Positions 36,057 through 46,742 are shown, numbered from the stretch's first letter. The stretch: 64,000 nucleotides of DNA from an uncultured Sphingomonas sp. (GCF_913062585.1 NZ_CAJXWX010000023.1:1-64000), one strand, 5' to 3'. Numbers and translations are program-made. Notes: generated by a model from the letters alone, not told the origin.

Positions 36057-37493
36057 TCAGCGCCGCGTGGGCCGGTCAAGCGTCGCCCGGCCGTTGCGCG
36101 AACGGCGGCGCAGGATTGGGTCGATGGTGGGGACGGTTTCGTCCCGGCGCACCGCCCGGGGGCGGGCCGACATGCCGTTGCGGCGCAACAGCGCCGCGAT
36201 CAGGCCCAGCGCCATCATCGCGAAGACCTGCGGCACCTGGTCGCCATCGAACAGGCTGGTCTCGGCCATGTTGTTCAGGAGGAAGAAGAGCAGCAGGGCA
36301 AAGCATAGTGCCCCCGTCCTCTTGTCCGCCTTCATCGCCTTGGCCAGCAGGTCGAGCGGCCAGGCGATGACCGCGAACAGCGCGATCAACAGGCCGGGCA
36401 GGCCGATCTGCACCGCCAGGTCCAGATAGCCGTTATGCCCCTGGGTCACGCCGCTCCACCGGCTGGCGTCGCGGATCATGCCCGGCGCGCCGGGATCGGC
36501 CGACGACCAGAAGGCGCCGAAACCCGCCCCCGACCAGGGATGCGACAGATAGGACAGGACCATCGGCTGCCAGATCTCGCCCCGGTTCGACCAGAGCGCG
36601 GGATTGGCGACCAGCTGTACGAACCAGTCGCCGCGCAGGGTGAGGAGGATCGGAAGGATCGCGGTCGTTGCCCAGGCGAGGGGACCGATCCGCCGGAACC
36701 ATGTCGCCTCGTCTTGATCGCCCTTGCGCGCGATCGCATCGCCGTGACGGTGCAGCACGAAGGCGAGGATCAGGGCCAGGGCCGTGCCGATCATCGAGGC
36801 GCGCGAGCTGGTCAGCCCCAGGAACACCAGCGCGGCGAGCGCCACGCCGTAGCGCAGCCAGCGGGTCCGGACCGTGCCGTACAGCGCGAACATCAGCACG
36901 GTGATGCCCGATACCGTGCCCGCGATATTCTTGTGCCCCATGATCCCGCGCCAGGGGTTGTTCTGGTCGACGCCGTAATTGTGGATGCCCAGCCACGGAT
37001 CGACCAGGACGGTGGCGTAATCGACGACCAGGGCGATCAGCAGCATCGCCTGGATCAGGCGGATCGACCGCCGCGCGCCCAGCCGGTCGGTGCACAGGAA
37101 ACAGGTCCACACGACGATGGCGGTCAGCGCCCATTTGGCCAGCGACGTGGCGGGCGTCACCGACCATAACAGGCTCAGGCCTGCCCAGCCCATGGTGAGG
37201 AGGATGGGCAGGGGCAACACCATCCATTGCCGCTTGCCCGGCCCGGTCCACAGGGTAATCGCGGTCAGCGCCAGCAATCCGGCATAGGCCATCTGCCGCG
37301 CGGTACTGGTCACGCCGTGGTCGAACGCGCCGGTCAGGGTCAGCAGGGGGCGGGTCAGCGTCAGGCCGAACAGGATCGCGAGCGCGACCTGCAACAGGAT
37401 CTTTTCCAGCCGGTCGTGCACCGGGCGTCCCGCCGGCCCGGCACCGATAGTGCGGTCCGGGGCGTCGGCTTCGGTGGGGGACGGCGCGGTCAT
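36057..37493 (-). CDS. O-antigen ligase/ExoQ-type polymerase (C)
   Basis: Membrane protein of 478 aa with about twelve helices. It shares with polymerase A the signature GIMGHKNIAGTV, SSRASMIGTALALIL, and the loop GAGFGAFWSSADPG...GHNGYLDLAVQIGLPGLL. It is expected to be the Wzy polymerase for the fucose-containing repeat made by the same operon. A much longer open frame (to 38615) runs upstream antisense-free through the transferase gene in another frame; MTAPSPTEAD at 37493 is taken as the start, 17 bases after that gene. The C-terminus is Arg-rich. Confidence 0.87.
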   Translation of the reverse strand: MTAPSPTEADAPDRTIGAGPAGRPVHDRLEKILLQVALAILFGLTLTRPLLTLTGAFDHGVTSTARQMAYAGLLALTAITLWTGPGKRQWMVLPLPILLTMGWAGLSLLWSVTPATSLAKWALTAIVVWTCFLCTDRLGARRSIRLIQAMLLIALVVDYATVLVDPWLGIHNYGVDQNNPWRGIMGHKNIAGTVSGITVLMFALYGTVRTRWLRYGVALAALVFLGLTSSRASMIGTALALILAFVLHRHGDAIARKGDQDEATWFRRIGPLAWATTAILPILLTLRGDWFVQLVANPALWSNRGEIWQPMVLSYLSHPWSGAGFGAFWSSADPGAPGMIRDASRWSGVTQGHNGYLDLAVQIGLPGLLIALFAVIAWPLDLLAKAMKADKRTGALCFALLLFFLLNNMAETSLFDGDQVPQVFAMMALGLIAALLRRNGMSARPRAVRRDETVPTIDPILRRRSRNGRATLDRPTRR

Positions 37494-37510
37494 CGGCGAA
37501 AATGGGTCGG

Positions 37511-38752
37511 TCAGGATATCGCGACGGCGGGGCGCGGGGCCAGCGCGGCGACGTCGCGTTCCAGCTTGGCCAGGATGGCGCGCTTGCTCCACCGTTCTTC
37601 GGCCCGGGCCCGCGCCGCAGCGCCGAAGGCGATCCGCGCGGGTTCGTCGTCGATCAATTGCGCGATCGCCCCGGCAAAGGCCGCGGCATCGCCCGGCGGC
37701 GTCGCCAGGCCACAACCCTCCACCTCCTGCGCCAGGCTGGTCCCCGCCGTCGCGGTCGCGACCACCGGACGGCCCGAGGCGAGCATGTTGGTCAGCTTGG
37801 ACGGGAGCAGCAGGTCGGCCGCGCCCGCGATCTGCGGGAGCAGATGGACGGTCGCCAGCCCGACCAGTTCGGGCAGCAGTTCGACGGGCTGCAGGTCGAA
37901 GAAGCGGATATTGTCCAGCCCCTCGGCCATCGCCATCAGGTTGGCGCGATTGGGCCCGCCGCCGCAGATGGCGAACATCAGGTCGCGCCGATGCGTCAGC
38001 AGTCGTGCCGCCTCGACGATGATCTCGATGCCCTGCTTGTTGGCGATATTGCCCGAATAAAGCGCGACATGCGGCCGGTCGATGCCCCATTGTTCGCGCA
38101 GGACCGAGGGGCGCTGGAGTGGGCGCACCCGGTCGATATCGGCCCAGTTGCGGAATTCGATCACCCGCTCGGGCGAGATGCCGCGCTCGATCAGCTTGCG
38201 GCACATTTGCGGCGAGATGGTGCTGATCCGGTCGGCCTTCAGATTCCACCCCTCGAATCGGCGCGCCAGCCGCGCGACGACCCCCGTGGGCGCGAGCAGG
38301 CCGGTGGCGAAGGCGGCCTCCACCTCGAAATCCTGGAGATGGATCCAGTAGCGTGCGCCCGACAGCGCCGCGCCGATCCGCCCGGCGGTCAGCGAGATCA
38401 GCGAGGGCGCGATGCCGATGATCAGGTCGGGCCGGTCGCGCAGGATCTCGCCCAGCAGCATCGGCAGCGCATAGGCGGTGAAGCTGGCGTGATGGACCAG
38501 CCGTCGCGCGCCGCTGGGATGCGCGGGCACGTAATGCGGCAGGCGGATGACCTGGACACCCTCCTCGACCGAGCGCCGCGCGCCGCCCCCGGCAAAGGCG
38601 GGGTCCGCCTTCCACGCCGGATAATAGGGTTTGCCGCAGACGACCCGGACCTCATGCCCCGCCTCGACCAGCGACTGGGCGAGCCCGGTCGTATAGGGGC
38701 CGATCCCGACCGGCTCGGGGGCATAGTTGATGCCGAGGATGAGGATTTTCAC
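37511..38752 (-). CDS. WcaI-like glycosyltransferase
   Basis: A 413-aa GT4-family enzyme of the colanic-acid WcaI type. MKILILGINYAPEPVGIGPYTTGLAQSL is diagnostic, followed by VVCGKPYYPAWK and WIHLQDFEVEAAF. The donor domain has VALYSGNIANKQGIEIIVEAARLL and LLPSKLTNMLASGRPVVATA. WcaI is thought to transfer fucose in colanic acid, which fits the neighbouring fcl and gmd genes. Gaps to its neighbours are 16 and 17 bases. Confidence 0.88.
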   Translation of the reverse strand: MKILILGINYAPEPVGIGPYTTGLAQSLVEAGHEVRVVCGKPYYPAWKADPAFAGGGARRSVEEGVQVIRLPHYVPAHPSGARRLVHHASFTAYALPMLLGEILRDRPDLIIGIAPSLISLTAGRIGAALSGARYWIHLQDFEVEAAFATGLLAPTGVVARLARRFEGWNLKADRISTISPQMCRKLIERGISPERVIEFRNWADIDRVRPLQRPSVLREQWGIDRPHVALYSGNIANKQGIEIIVEAARLLTHRRDLMFAICGGGPNRANLMAMAEGLDNIRFFDLQPVELLPELVGLATVHLLPQIAGAADLLLPSKLTNMLASGRPVVATATAGTSLAQEVEGCGLATPPGDAAAFAGAIAQLIDDEPARIAFGAAARARAEERWSKRAILAKLERDVAALAPRPAVAIS

Positions 38753-38768
38753 GGCCGTCCTCCCCCGC

Positions 38769-39716
38769 TCAGGCCAGGGGCGAGTCGAGGAAGGTCCGAT
38801 AGACCGCCTCCACCCCCTCGCGCAGGGCGATGCGCGGTTTCCACCCCATGGCCGCGAGCTTGTCGCCCGACATCAGCTTGCGCGGCGTGCCGTCGGGCTT
38901 GGTCAGGTCATGGGTGATCTCGCCCTCGAAACCGACCACCTCGGCGACCAGACGGACCAGGTCGATGATCGCGATGTCCTCGCCCGAGCCGGCATTGACA
39001 TGCTCGTCGTCGGAATAGGTCTTCATCAGGAAGACGCAGGCATCGGCGAGATCGTCGACATGCAGGAATTCGCGGCGCGGCGTGCCCGTGCCCCAGATCT
39101 CGATAGCGGGCGCGCCGGCCTTTTTGGCGTCATGCGCCTTGCGGATCAGCGCAGGCAGCACATGGCTGGACGCCAGGTCGAAATTGTCGCCCGGGCCGTA
39201 AAGGTTGGTCGGCATCGCCGAGATGAAGTCGCGGCCATGCTGGCGGCGATAGGCCTGGGCCAGCTTGATCCCGGCGATCTTGGCGATGGCATACCATTCG
39301 TTGGTCGGCTCGAGCGCGCCGGTCAGCAGCGCGCCCTCGACGATCGGCTGCTCGGCGAACTTCGGATAGATGCACGACGATCCCAGGAACAGCAGCTTGG
39401 CGACATCGCTGCGGTGCGCCGCCTCGATGATGTTCGCCTCGATCATCAGATTGTCGTAGAGGAAATCGGCCGGATAGCTGTCATTGGCCAGGATGCCGCC
39501 GACCTTGGCCGCCGCCAGGAACACCGCGTCGGGCCGCTGTTCGTCGAACCAGCGCCGCGTCGCCGCCTGGTCCTTAAGATCGAGTTCGGCCCGCCCCGCG
39601 GTCAGTATCTCGCAGCCCTCGCCGCCCAGGCGCCGCACGATGGCCGAGCCGACCATCCCGCGATGACCCGCGACGAAGACCCGCTTGCCGGTCAGATCGA
39701 AGGGCTGTCCGATCAT
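38769..39716 (-). CDS. fcl: GDP-L-fucose synthase
   Basis: Cytosolic NADPH-dependent epimerase/reductase (315 aa, normal length) converting GDP-4-keto-6-deoxymannose to GDP-L-fucose. VFVAGHRGMVGSAIVRRL is the nucleotide-binding loop, FLAAAKVGGILAN and FLGSSCIYPK are family signatures, and NEWYAIAKIAG holds the catalytic Tyr and Lys. GTPRREFLHVDDLA and the C-terminal part are intact. It begins one base after the gmd stop, in the same operon. Confidence 0.95.
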   Translation of the reverse strand: MIGQPFDLTGKRVFVAGHRGMVGSAIVRRLGGEGCEILTAGRAELDLKDQAATRRWFDEQRPDAVFLAAAKVGGILANDSYPADFLYDNLMIEANIIEAAHRSDVAKLLFLGSSCIYPKFAEQPIVEGALLTGALEPTNEWYAIAKIAGIKLAQAYRRQHGRDFISAMPTNLYGPGDNFDLASSHVLPALIRKAHDAKKAGAPAIEIWGTGTPRREFLHVDDLADACVFLMKTYSDDEHVNAGSGEDIAIIDLVRLVAEVVGFEGEITHDLTKPDGTPRKLMSGDKLAAMGWKPRIALREGVEAVYRTFLDSPLA

Positions 39717-39717
39717 C

Positions 39718-40830
<1,113 letters not shown>

Positions 40831-41054
40831 TCATCCCCGTGATACCAATGCCCGCAATCGGCGCGGTTCGGGCCATCCGATCCGCGCGCCGCTGCTCCGC
40901 TCCCCCGCCATAAGGTCGAACAGGTTCGCCGGGCCTTGTCCAGTATCCGTGTTGCACCTGCGTCCCAAAATGAAAGAGGCGGGGCAGACTCGAGGGGCGC
41001 GGGGCATTTCTGACCGATTGCTACCCTGCAGCATCTCTGACACTGTCGCGCGTC

Positions 41055-41477
41055 ATGGCAGATCACCGACCCGAGGGCGTGTTCCGTTCGCGATGGCCCG
41101 GATGGATCGGCCGGACCATCGACATGATCTGCCTGGGCGCGTTGCTGCTGGTGATCGGCACCGTCATCTATGGCTTCTGGCTGCGTGCGACCTGGGCGCA
41201 TGGCTATTATCTGGCGGTCGTGGTCGCGGTGATGGGGGCGCTCGTGATCCTGATCGGCCTGGCGCAGCAGGCGATCGCCGCGCGCGACGCACAGACCTGG
41301 CGCGCCATGGCCGAATGGCAGGTGCACGCCGCTCGACGGCGGATCGGCGACGGGGCGCATGACGAGGATGTCGATCCGGCCTCGACCGAATATTATGAAC
41401 TGCTGATCGGCACGCTAGTCCGCCAGGCGGCGGATGGGCCGGATGGGGCGGGCATCAGGGCCGGGGGGCAGGGATGA
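41055..41477 (+). CDS. membrane protein, unknown function
   Basis: A 140-aa protein with two membrane helices (IDMICLGALLLVIGTVIYGFWL and YYLAVVVAVMGALVILIGLAQ) and a charged C-terminal domain. No known family was recognised. Its last bases overlap the ATG of the next gene, and the three plus-strand genes from here to 42930 look translationally coupled. Confidence 0.7.
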   Translation: MADHRPEGVFRSRWPGWIGRTIDMICLGALLLVIGTVIYGFWLRATWAHGYYLAVVVAVMGALVILIGLAQQAIAARDAQTWRAMAEWQVHAARRRIGDGAHDEDVDPASTEYYELLIGTLVRQAADGPDGAGIRAGGQG

Positions 41478-41770
41478 GCGACAATCCGCATCTCGAACTG
41501 GGCGAAAGCCTGCCGCGATTCCTGTCGCACTGGCTGGCCGCCTGTTTCGGCCATTTCCTGATGGTCCTCCTGCCGCTGATCACCAACTGGGTCGAGGTGC
41601 GCGATGCGACCTGGCCCGCCTGGTGGTATCTGCTGCTTTTCGCCAGCGTCACCTCGCTGATCGCGGCGGTCATCAACGCCAATCTGCCGGTCACCCCGCG
41701 CGAGCTGATCAAGAGCGTGGCGCTGGGCTTCGCGCTGAACGCCACCCTGACGATGCTCCGCATCGCGTGA
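41474..41770 (+). CDS. small membrane protein, unknown function
   Basis: A 98-aa protein with two to three helices (WLAACFGHFLMVLLPLITNWVEV, AWWYLLLFASVTSLIAAVINA, a third at the C-terminus). It overlaps genes on both sides by four bases (ATGA and GTGA junctions), which argues it is real and made with the acyltransferase. I do not recognise a family. Confidence 0.7.
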   Translation: MSDNPHLELGESLPRFLSHWLAACFGHFLMVLLPLITNWVEVRDATWPAWWYLLLFASVTSLIAAVINANLPVTPRELIKSVALGFALNATLTMLRIA

Positions 41771-42930
41771 GCCTGCGCGACCGGCTGTGGCGCGGGCCGG
41801 CCGATCCGGCGCAGATCGTGCCCCTGCAATGGCTGCGCGGCCTGGCCGCCTGCGCCGTCGTCGTCGAGCATCTGATCGAGCGTTATGCCAGGCGGGGCAT
41901 CCTGCCGCTAGACACCCCCGATTTCGCGGGGCGCATGGGCCAGACGGGCGTGTTCGCCTTCTTCGCGATCAGCGGCTTCATCATGGTCCATATCTCGCTG
42001 CGATCGGAAAGCGGCGGGGGCTGGCGCGCGGGCGTGCGGTTCCTGCGCAACCGCTATCTGCGGGTCGCACCGCTTTATTATCTGACGACCCTGCTGATGA
42101 TCCTGTTCGCGGGTGCGACCCGTTCGCTGGGCACGCATGGCGATTACCGGGCGCCGGGCGTGCGCGAGCTGATCCTGTCCTTCGCCTTCGTGCCGCATCG
42201 TGGGACCGAGGGGAATCTCCAGCCGGTCTATGGCCTGGGCTGGACGCTGAATTACGAGATGTTCTTCTATCTGCTGTTCGCGGGCGGCCTGATGCTGGGC
42301 GCGCGGCGAGGGGCCTGGGCGGTGCTGGCGCTGCTCGCCGTGCTGATCGCGATGGGCGTGGGATGGCGCGCGCCGGTCGAGGCGGTCGGCTGGCCGGTCC
42401 TGGCGTATGTCTATACCCGGCCGGTCATGCTCTATTTCGCGATCGGCATCCTGGTCGCGCTGCTTTGCGACCGGCTGAAGGTGCGGACGCCTGCATGGCC
42501 CGCCTGGGTCATGGCGCTGGGCGCCGCGGTCGCGCTGGCGATCGCGGTGGTCGGGCCGGGTGGCCCCGGCGGGTCGGAGATGGACCGCGCCCAGCCCGCG
42601 ACATTGGCGGCAATCACCCTGGGGCTGATGCTCTGTACGATCCCGACCGTGCGACCCGGCGGCGCGCCGTGGCTGGAGCGGCTGTCGCGCGCCTTGGGCG
42701 ACAGTTCCTACAGCATCTATCTGACCCACAGTTTCCTGCTCGGCGCGCTGGCAGCGCTGTCGGCACCGCTCATCGTCAAGGGCGGGATCGTGGCGCTGGT
42801 CGCCATGGCGCTGCTCGCCAGCCTGATCTGTTTCGTGGCCGGATGGCTGGTCTGGCGGCTGGTCGAGCGGCCGATCAGCGATGCGCTGCGGCATCGGCGG
42901 CTAAACCCGGCAGAGGCGGTGGCGCCCTGA
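41767..42930 (+). CDS. acyltransferase 3 family protein (ExoZ/OafA-like)
   Basis: Polytopic membrane acyltransferase (387 aa, about ten helices). VPLQWLRGLAACAVVVEHLIERY carries the RGxA and His of the family; FFAISGFIMVHIS and FLRNRYLRVAPLYYLTTL are further signatures. It probably O-acetylates EPS sugars at the membrane. The GTG start at 41767 overlaps the stop of the upstream small membrane protein gene (GTGA). It converges with the SleB-type gene, one base apart. Confidence 0.9.
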   Translation: MSLRDRLWRGPADPAQIVPLQWLRGLAACAVVVEHLIERYARRGILPLDTPDFAGRMGQTGVFAFFAISGFIMVHISLRSESGGGWRAGVRFLRNRYLRVAPLYYLTTLLMILFAGATRSLGTHGDYRAPGVRELILSFAFVPHRGTEGNLQPVYGLGWTLNYEMFFYLLFAGGLMLGARRGAWAVLALLAVLIAMGVGWRAPVEAVGWPVLAYVYTRPVMLYFAIGILVALLCDRLKVRTPAWPAWVMALGAAVALAIAVVGPGGPGGSEMDRAQPATLAAITLGLMLCTIPTVRPGGAPWLERLSRALGDSSYSIYLTHSFLLGALAALSAPLIVKGGIVALVAMALLASLICFVAGWLVWRLVERPISDALRHRRLNPAEAVAP

Positions 42931-42931
42931 T

Positions 42932-43966
42932 CTAATGCCCGGCCGGGGCCTCGGCCATCGGCAGGATCCGGCGCTCGTCCAGGCCCACGATCGGCGCTGC
43001 GGCTTGCGGTGCGGTGGGCCGCATCGGTAGGATGGGACGGTCCGGCGTCGCCACCAAGGCGCCGGGTTCTTTCCGGCTCTCGTCCGGCTTTGCTTCGGTC
43101 GCCGGGACCTGCGCAATCAGCGAGCCCAAAGCGGGTTCGCCGCCCCGATAGCGGCCGCGAAAGGCCTGCGCCTCGCCCCAGCCGCCGGGCCAGCGATAGA
43201 AGATATGTGCGCCGATCGTCGCGACCTTCGACAGGCGGGCCGCCCAATAGGGGACGATCCAGTCGGCATGATAATGGGTCGCCCAGCCGACCGGCGCGAA
43301 CACAGCGCCGCCCAGCGCCGAGGCCGCGATCCGCGAGGCGCGCCGCCACCCGGTGGCGGAGGGCGGCCGGGCGAGCGAGCCGTCGCAGGCGAAGCTGAAC
43401 TGGCACCCGGTGCGCCGGGTCGCACCCTCGAACACCACGCCGCACACCGTCTTGGGATAGGCGGGGTGGCGCAGCCGGTTCAGCACGACCTGCGCGACCG
43501 CCCGCTCGCCATCGTCGCTCTCGCTCGCCGCCTCGTAATAGATGGCGGAGGTCAGGCATTGCAGCGAGCGGGCATAGTCGCTGCCCTGGGCGCCCTGCAG
43601 CAGGAACATGGCGGCGGGGACGGTGGGCGCGGCGCTGATCGCGACCCGCCGGTTCCAGACCCGCGCCTGTTCCTGCGACAAGGGGCGCAGCGTCGTGGGG
43701 GCAAAGGGGGCGTCGATCCGGGGCGGCAGGGCCCCTGTCGGATGCGTCTGCCCCGGAGCAGCGGGATCGGTATCCCGGGCGGTCAGCACCCGGAATGCCA
43801 CGGCGCCCAGCCCGATCAGAAACACCAGCACCAGCGCCGCCGGAATCGCCACCCGCCAGGACCGCCGGGCCGGGGCCTCCACGATGATCGCGCGGTCCGC
43901 CACGGCCCGCGCCGCCAGGCGACGGTCGATCCGATCAGGCGAGGATGGGGCGGGCTGCGTCGTCAT
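42932..43966 (-). CDS. cell wall hydrolase, SleB/Hydrolase_2 family
   Basis: A 344-aa membrane-anchored hydrolase. A cytoplasmic N-terminus is followed by one helix (VAIPAALVLVFLIGLGAVAF) and a Pro-rich linker. The SleB domain contains LTSAIYYEAASESDDGERAVAQVVLNRLRHPAYPKTVCGVVFEG and CQFSFACDG, with the catalytic Glu expected in YYEAA. SleB-type enzymes are peptidoglycan lytic transglycosylases. ATG 43966 is chosen; MAWPAF at 43990 is possible. The C-terminal tail is Pro-rich and low-complexity. Confidence 0.87.
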   Translation of the reverse strand: MTTQPAPSSPDRIDRRLAARAVADRAIIVEAPARRSWRVAIPAALVLVFLIGLGAVAFRVLTARDTDPAAPGQTHPTGALPPRIDAPFAPTTLRPLSQEQARVWNRRVAISAAPTVPAAMFLLQGAQGSDYARSLQCLTSAIYYEAASESDDGERAVAQVVLNRLRHPAYPKTVCGVVFEGATRRTGCQFSFACDGSLARPPSATGWRRASRIAASALGGAVFAPVGWATHYHADWIVPYWAARLSKVATIGAHIFYRWPGGWGEAQAFRGRYRGGEPALGSLIAQVPATEAKPDESRKEPGALVATPDRPILPMRPTAPQAAAPIVGLDERRILPMAEAPAGH

Positions 43967-44032
43967 GGTGGCGAATGCTGGCCAAGCCATAATGGATTGC
44001 CGGTCGGGCCACCAGCGCGTAACGCGGACACC

Positions 44033-44431
44033 ATGGTTTCGTCCGCCGCGATCCTGTTGTCCCTGGTGTCGATGCCGGTCCAGTCCGCGCCCGCCGCCGC
44101 TCAGGCGACCGAGTCGTCGGTGGCGGGCGGGCTGTTCACCGCCAATCAGCTGCGGGATCGGTGCAATGCCTCCAGCGCCGCCGACATCTCTTATTGTTTC
44201 GCCTATGTCACCGGCGTCCATGACAGCGCGCGCGCCTATGAGGTGTGGCTCGGCAAGCGCGAATTCTGCGCGCCGCCGCGCATCCCGCAGGGCGAGCTGC
44301 GCCACGCCTTTCTGGACTATCTGACCGAGCATCCGGGCAACGGCCCGGCCGCGGCTGCCTCGGTCGTGGTCGTGGCGTTCAAGCTGCGCTTCCCGTGCGA
44401 GGCCGACGCGAAGCCGGAGCCTGCCCGTTAG
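44033..44431 (+). CDS. Rap1a/Tai-like domain protein
   Basis: Exported protein of 132 aa: a signal peptide (MVSSAAILLSLVSMPVQSAPAAA), then a small helical domain with paired Cys (DRCNASSAADISYCFAYVTGVHD, REFCAPPRIPQGELRHAFLDYLTEHP, FPCEAD). This is the Rap1a/Tai immunity-protein pattern. No type VI effector partner is visible, so an immunity role is not supported here. It is divergent from the SleB gene. Confidence 0.75.
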   Translation: MVSSAAILLSLVSMPVQSAPAAAQATESSVAGGLFTANQLRDRCNASSAADISYCFAYVTGVHDSARAYEVWLGKREFCAPPRIPQGELRHAFLDYLTEHPGNGPAAAASVVVVAFKLRFPCEADAKPEPAR

Positions 44432-44452
44432 CGCGGATCGCGGTTCCCGATA

Positions 44453-44507
44453 GTTTCCTTTCCCTCTCTCTCCTCAGGAAGGGGAGAAGGGGAAAGGCTC
44501 ATTCGAC
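44453..44507. terminator. possible terminator between convergent genes
   Basis: An imperfect inverted repeat (CTTTCCC...CTCC / GGGGAG...GGGAAAG) occupies the gap between the Rap1a-like gene and the wzc gene. Its pyrimidine/purine strand bias recalls dispersed sphingomonad repeats. It is weak, without a clear T-run. Confidence 0.3.
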
Positions 44508-44516
44508 ATATGGCTC

Positions 44517-46715
44517 TCAGGCTGAGGCATCCTCGTAGCGATAGCGGTAATAGTCCTGCGACCCGCTATAGCCCGCCCGCTTGGCGCTATATTTGGTGAT
44601 GACCACGCCGATGACATTGCCGCCCGCCCGGGTCAGGCGCGACACCGCGGTGCGGACCTGCCCGAACAGCGCGCCGCCCGCCTGGGCGACGAAGACGGTC
44701 GCCTGCGCGATCGCGGTCAGCTGGGTCGCGTCGGCCAGCGCCAGCACGGGCAGCGCGTCGATCACGATCACCTCGTAATCCTCGCCCAGCCGGTCGAGCA
44801 GCGCGCGCATCGCATCGCCCGCGAACAAGGTGGCGGGATCGGGGGGCAGGCGTCCGGCGGGCAGGAAGCTCAGCCCTGTAAATTGGGTCGGCTGGATCGC
44901 CGATTCGGCGGGGTTCAGCTGGGCCAGGACGGTCGACAGGCCCCGATCGGGCAACGGCACCCCGAACACGCGGTGGAGCGACGGGCGCCGCAGATCGGCG
45001 TCGATGATCAGCACCCGCCGCCCCAGGCTGGCGAAATCGCGGGCGAGCGCGACCGAGGTGGTCGACTTGCCCTCCGACTTGTTGCTGCCGGTGACCAGGA
45101 TCGAGCGCAGCAGACCCTGGTTCGACGACAATTCGATCGCGGCGCGGATCGCGTGATAGGCCTCGGCGATCTCCGACTTGGGATCGTCGAGCGCACCGAC
45201 CGCGTCGCCGCTCCCCGCATCGGGCACCACGCCCAGCAGCGGCAGGTGCAGCTTGGCCTCGACATCCTGCGGATCGCGGATCGAGTCGTCGATATAGTCG
45301 CGGCCGATCGCGTAGAGCGCGGCGAGTGCGATACCGCCGGCCAGCGCGATCACCATGTTGAGCAGCGGCCGGGGCGAGGTGGGGCGGCGCGGCTGTTCGG
45401 CGGTGTCGACGATCGTGACGTTGTTGGACGCGACGCCCGCCTCGGCACTGACTTCCTTGAATCGCTGGAGCAGGCTTTCGTACAGCTGGCGATTGGTATC
45501 CACATCCCGCTTCAGGATGTTGTAGCGGATACCGCGATCCTGTTCGGCCAGCGTCGAGCTCTTGAGCAGCTGGACCTGCCCGGCGATCGCCCCCGCCTGG
45601 CGCGCGGCCGTGTCATACTGGCTGCGGATCGCGTTGCGGATCTCCAGGGCCTGGGTGCGTATTTCCTGGTCGAGCCCGGCGATTTCGGCCATCGCCTGGA
45701 TGACGACGGGATGCTCGGGCTTCAGGCGGCGGCGGGTTTCGGCCAGTTCGGCGCGCGCCTCGGATCGCTTCTGCATCAGCCGCTGGATCGCTTCGTTCGC
45801 CTGGACCTCGGGCAGGGCCATCAGCGGCGTCGACCGGGCCTGTTCCCAGCGTGCGCCCGCCTTCAGTCGGTTGGCCTCGGCGATGGACAGATCGGCGTTC
45901 AGCTGGACCAGTTGGGACGTGACCAGCGAGCGCGGCCCCTCTGTCCCCTCTGCCCGTGTGCCCGCGCTGGCGTCGATCAGCCGGGCGCTGCGCGAATAGC
46001 CGATCAGGTCCCGCTCCGACCCCTCCAGCCGGGTCTTGGCGAGCGCCAGCTGGTTCTGGAGGAACTGGCGCGAATAGGCGGAGGTGGAGAATTTGCGCTG
46101 GATATTCCCCTCGATGAAATTCGCGGCATAGCTGTTGGCGATCTCGGCGGCGAGCGCGGGGTCGCGGCTGGCGAAGCTGACGTTCACGACACGCGAATTG
46201 CGGCGCAACTCGACGCTGAGGTTGTGCTGCAGCGTATCGAGCACCAGCGTTTCCAGCCCGCCATCCTCGGGCTTCACCTTGATCTCGCGCGCGCCGGTCA
46301 TGCGGCGCAGGAAGCTGTCATTGCCCGTCAGGCCCAGGCTGTCCGACACGCGGCGCGCCATCGCGCGGCTGGTGAAGACGTCGATCTGGGTCTGGAGGAA
46401 CCGGTCGGTATCGGGATTGCCCGCTTGCGGATCGCGATCCTCGGTGCCCAGCACGCGGGCGACCTGCTGGTCGATCTGGACGCTGGCATGGGCGGTATAG
46501 ATGCGCGGCATCAGCACCGCCGAGGCCAGGCCGAGCAGCAGCGATATGCCGATGATCGCCGCCATCATCACCCGGTTGCGATAGAGCGTCGCCCAGAGTG
46601 CGCGGACGTCGATGACCGGCGCATCCTCTTCGTCCCGCAGGTCGTCGATGCCGACCGGAGCGGGACGATCCACCGGCCCCCCGGCCGTGGCGATCATGCC
46701 GTTGCCCATACCCAT
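44517..46715 (-). CDS. Wzc-type polysaccharide co-polymerase/tyrosine autokinase (set 1)
   Basis: Inner-membrane co-polymerase fused to a BY-kinase (732 aa). The N-terminal Wzz domain is bounded by helices (VMMAAIIGISLLLGLASAVLM; LLNMVIALAGGIALAALYAIG) with a long periplasmic coiled coil. The kinase has Walker A TGSNKSEGKSTT, Walker A' VLIIDADLRRPSL and a C-terminal Tyr cluster DYYRYRYED for autophosphorylation. It controls chain length and couples synthesis to export through Wza. The upstream AGGGGAAT supports the start. It follows wza by 27 bases. Confidence 0.93.
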   Translation of the reverse strand: MGMGNGMIATAGGPVDRPAPVGIDDLRDEEDAPVIDVRALWATLYRNRVMMAAIIGISLLLGLASAVLMPRIYTAHASVQIDQQVARVLGTEDRDPQAGNPDTDRFLQTQIDVFTSRAMARRVSDSLGLTGNDSFLRRMTGAREIKVKPEDGGLETLVLDTLQHNLSVELRRNSRVVNVSFASRDPALAAEIANSYAANFIEGNIQRKFSTSAYSRQFLQNQLALAKTRLEGSERDLIGYSRSARLIDASAGTRAEGTEGPRSLVTSQLVQLNADLSIAEANRLKAGARWEQARSTPLMALPEVQANEAIQRLMQKRSEARAELAETRRRLKPEHPVVIQAMAEIAGLDQEIRTQALEIRNAIRSQYDTAARQAGAIAGQVQLLKSSTLAEQDRGIRYNILKRDVDTNRQLYESLLQRFKEVSAEAGVASNNVTIVDTAEQPRRPTSPRPLLNMVIALAGGIALAALYAIGRDYIDDSIRDPQDVEAKLHLPLLGVVPDAGSGDAVGALDDPKSEIAEAYHAIRAAIELSSNQGLLRSILVTGSNKSEGKSTTSVALARDFASLGRRVLIIDADLRRPSLHRVFGVPLPDRGLSTVLAQLNPAESAIQPTQFTGLSFLPAGRLPPDPATLFAGDAMRALLDRLGEDYEVIVIDALPVLALADATQLTAIAQATVFVAQAGGALFGQVRTAVSRLTRAGGNVIGVVITKYSAKRAGYSGSQDYYRYRYEDASA

Positions 46716-46742
46716 ATTCCCCTATCCCCGCCGTCGGGCCGA

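Noticed and set aside
36057-38615. An 852-codon minus-strand frame that would make polymerase C a fusion protein
   Set aside because: The upstream 370 codons overlap the WcaI-like gene in another frame and read as an Arg/Pro-rich shadow; the polymerase starts naturally at 37493.
44033-44431. Rap1a-like protein as part of a type VI effector-immunity pair
   Set aside because: No VgrG, PAAR or effector-like gene nearby; the adjacent SleB-type enzyme is a common housekeeping hydrolase of sphingomonads.
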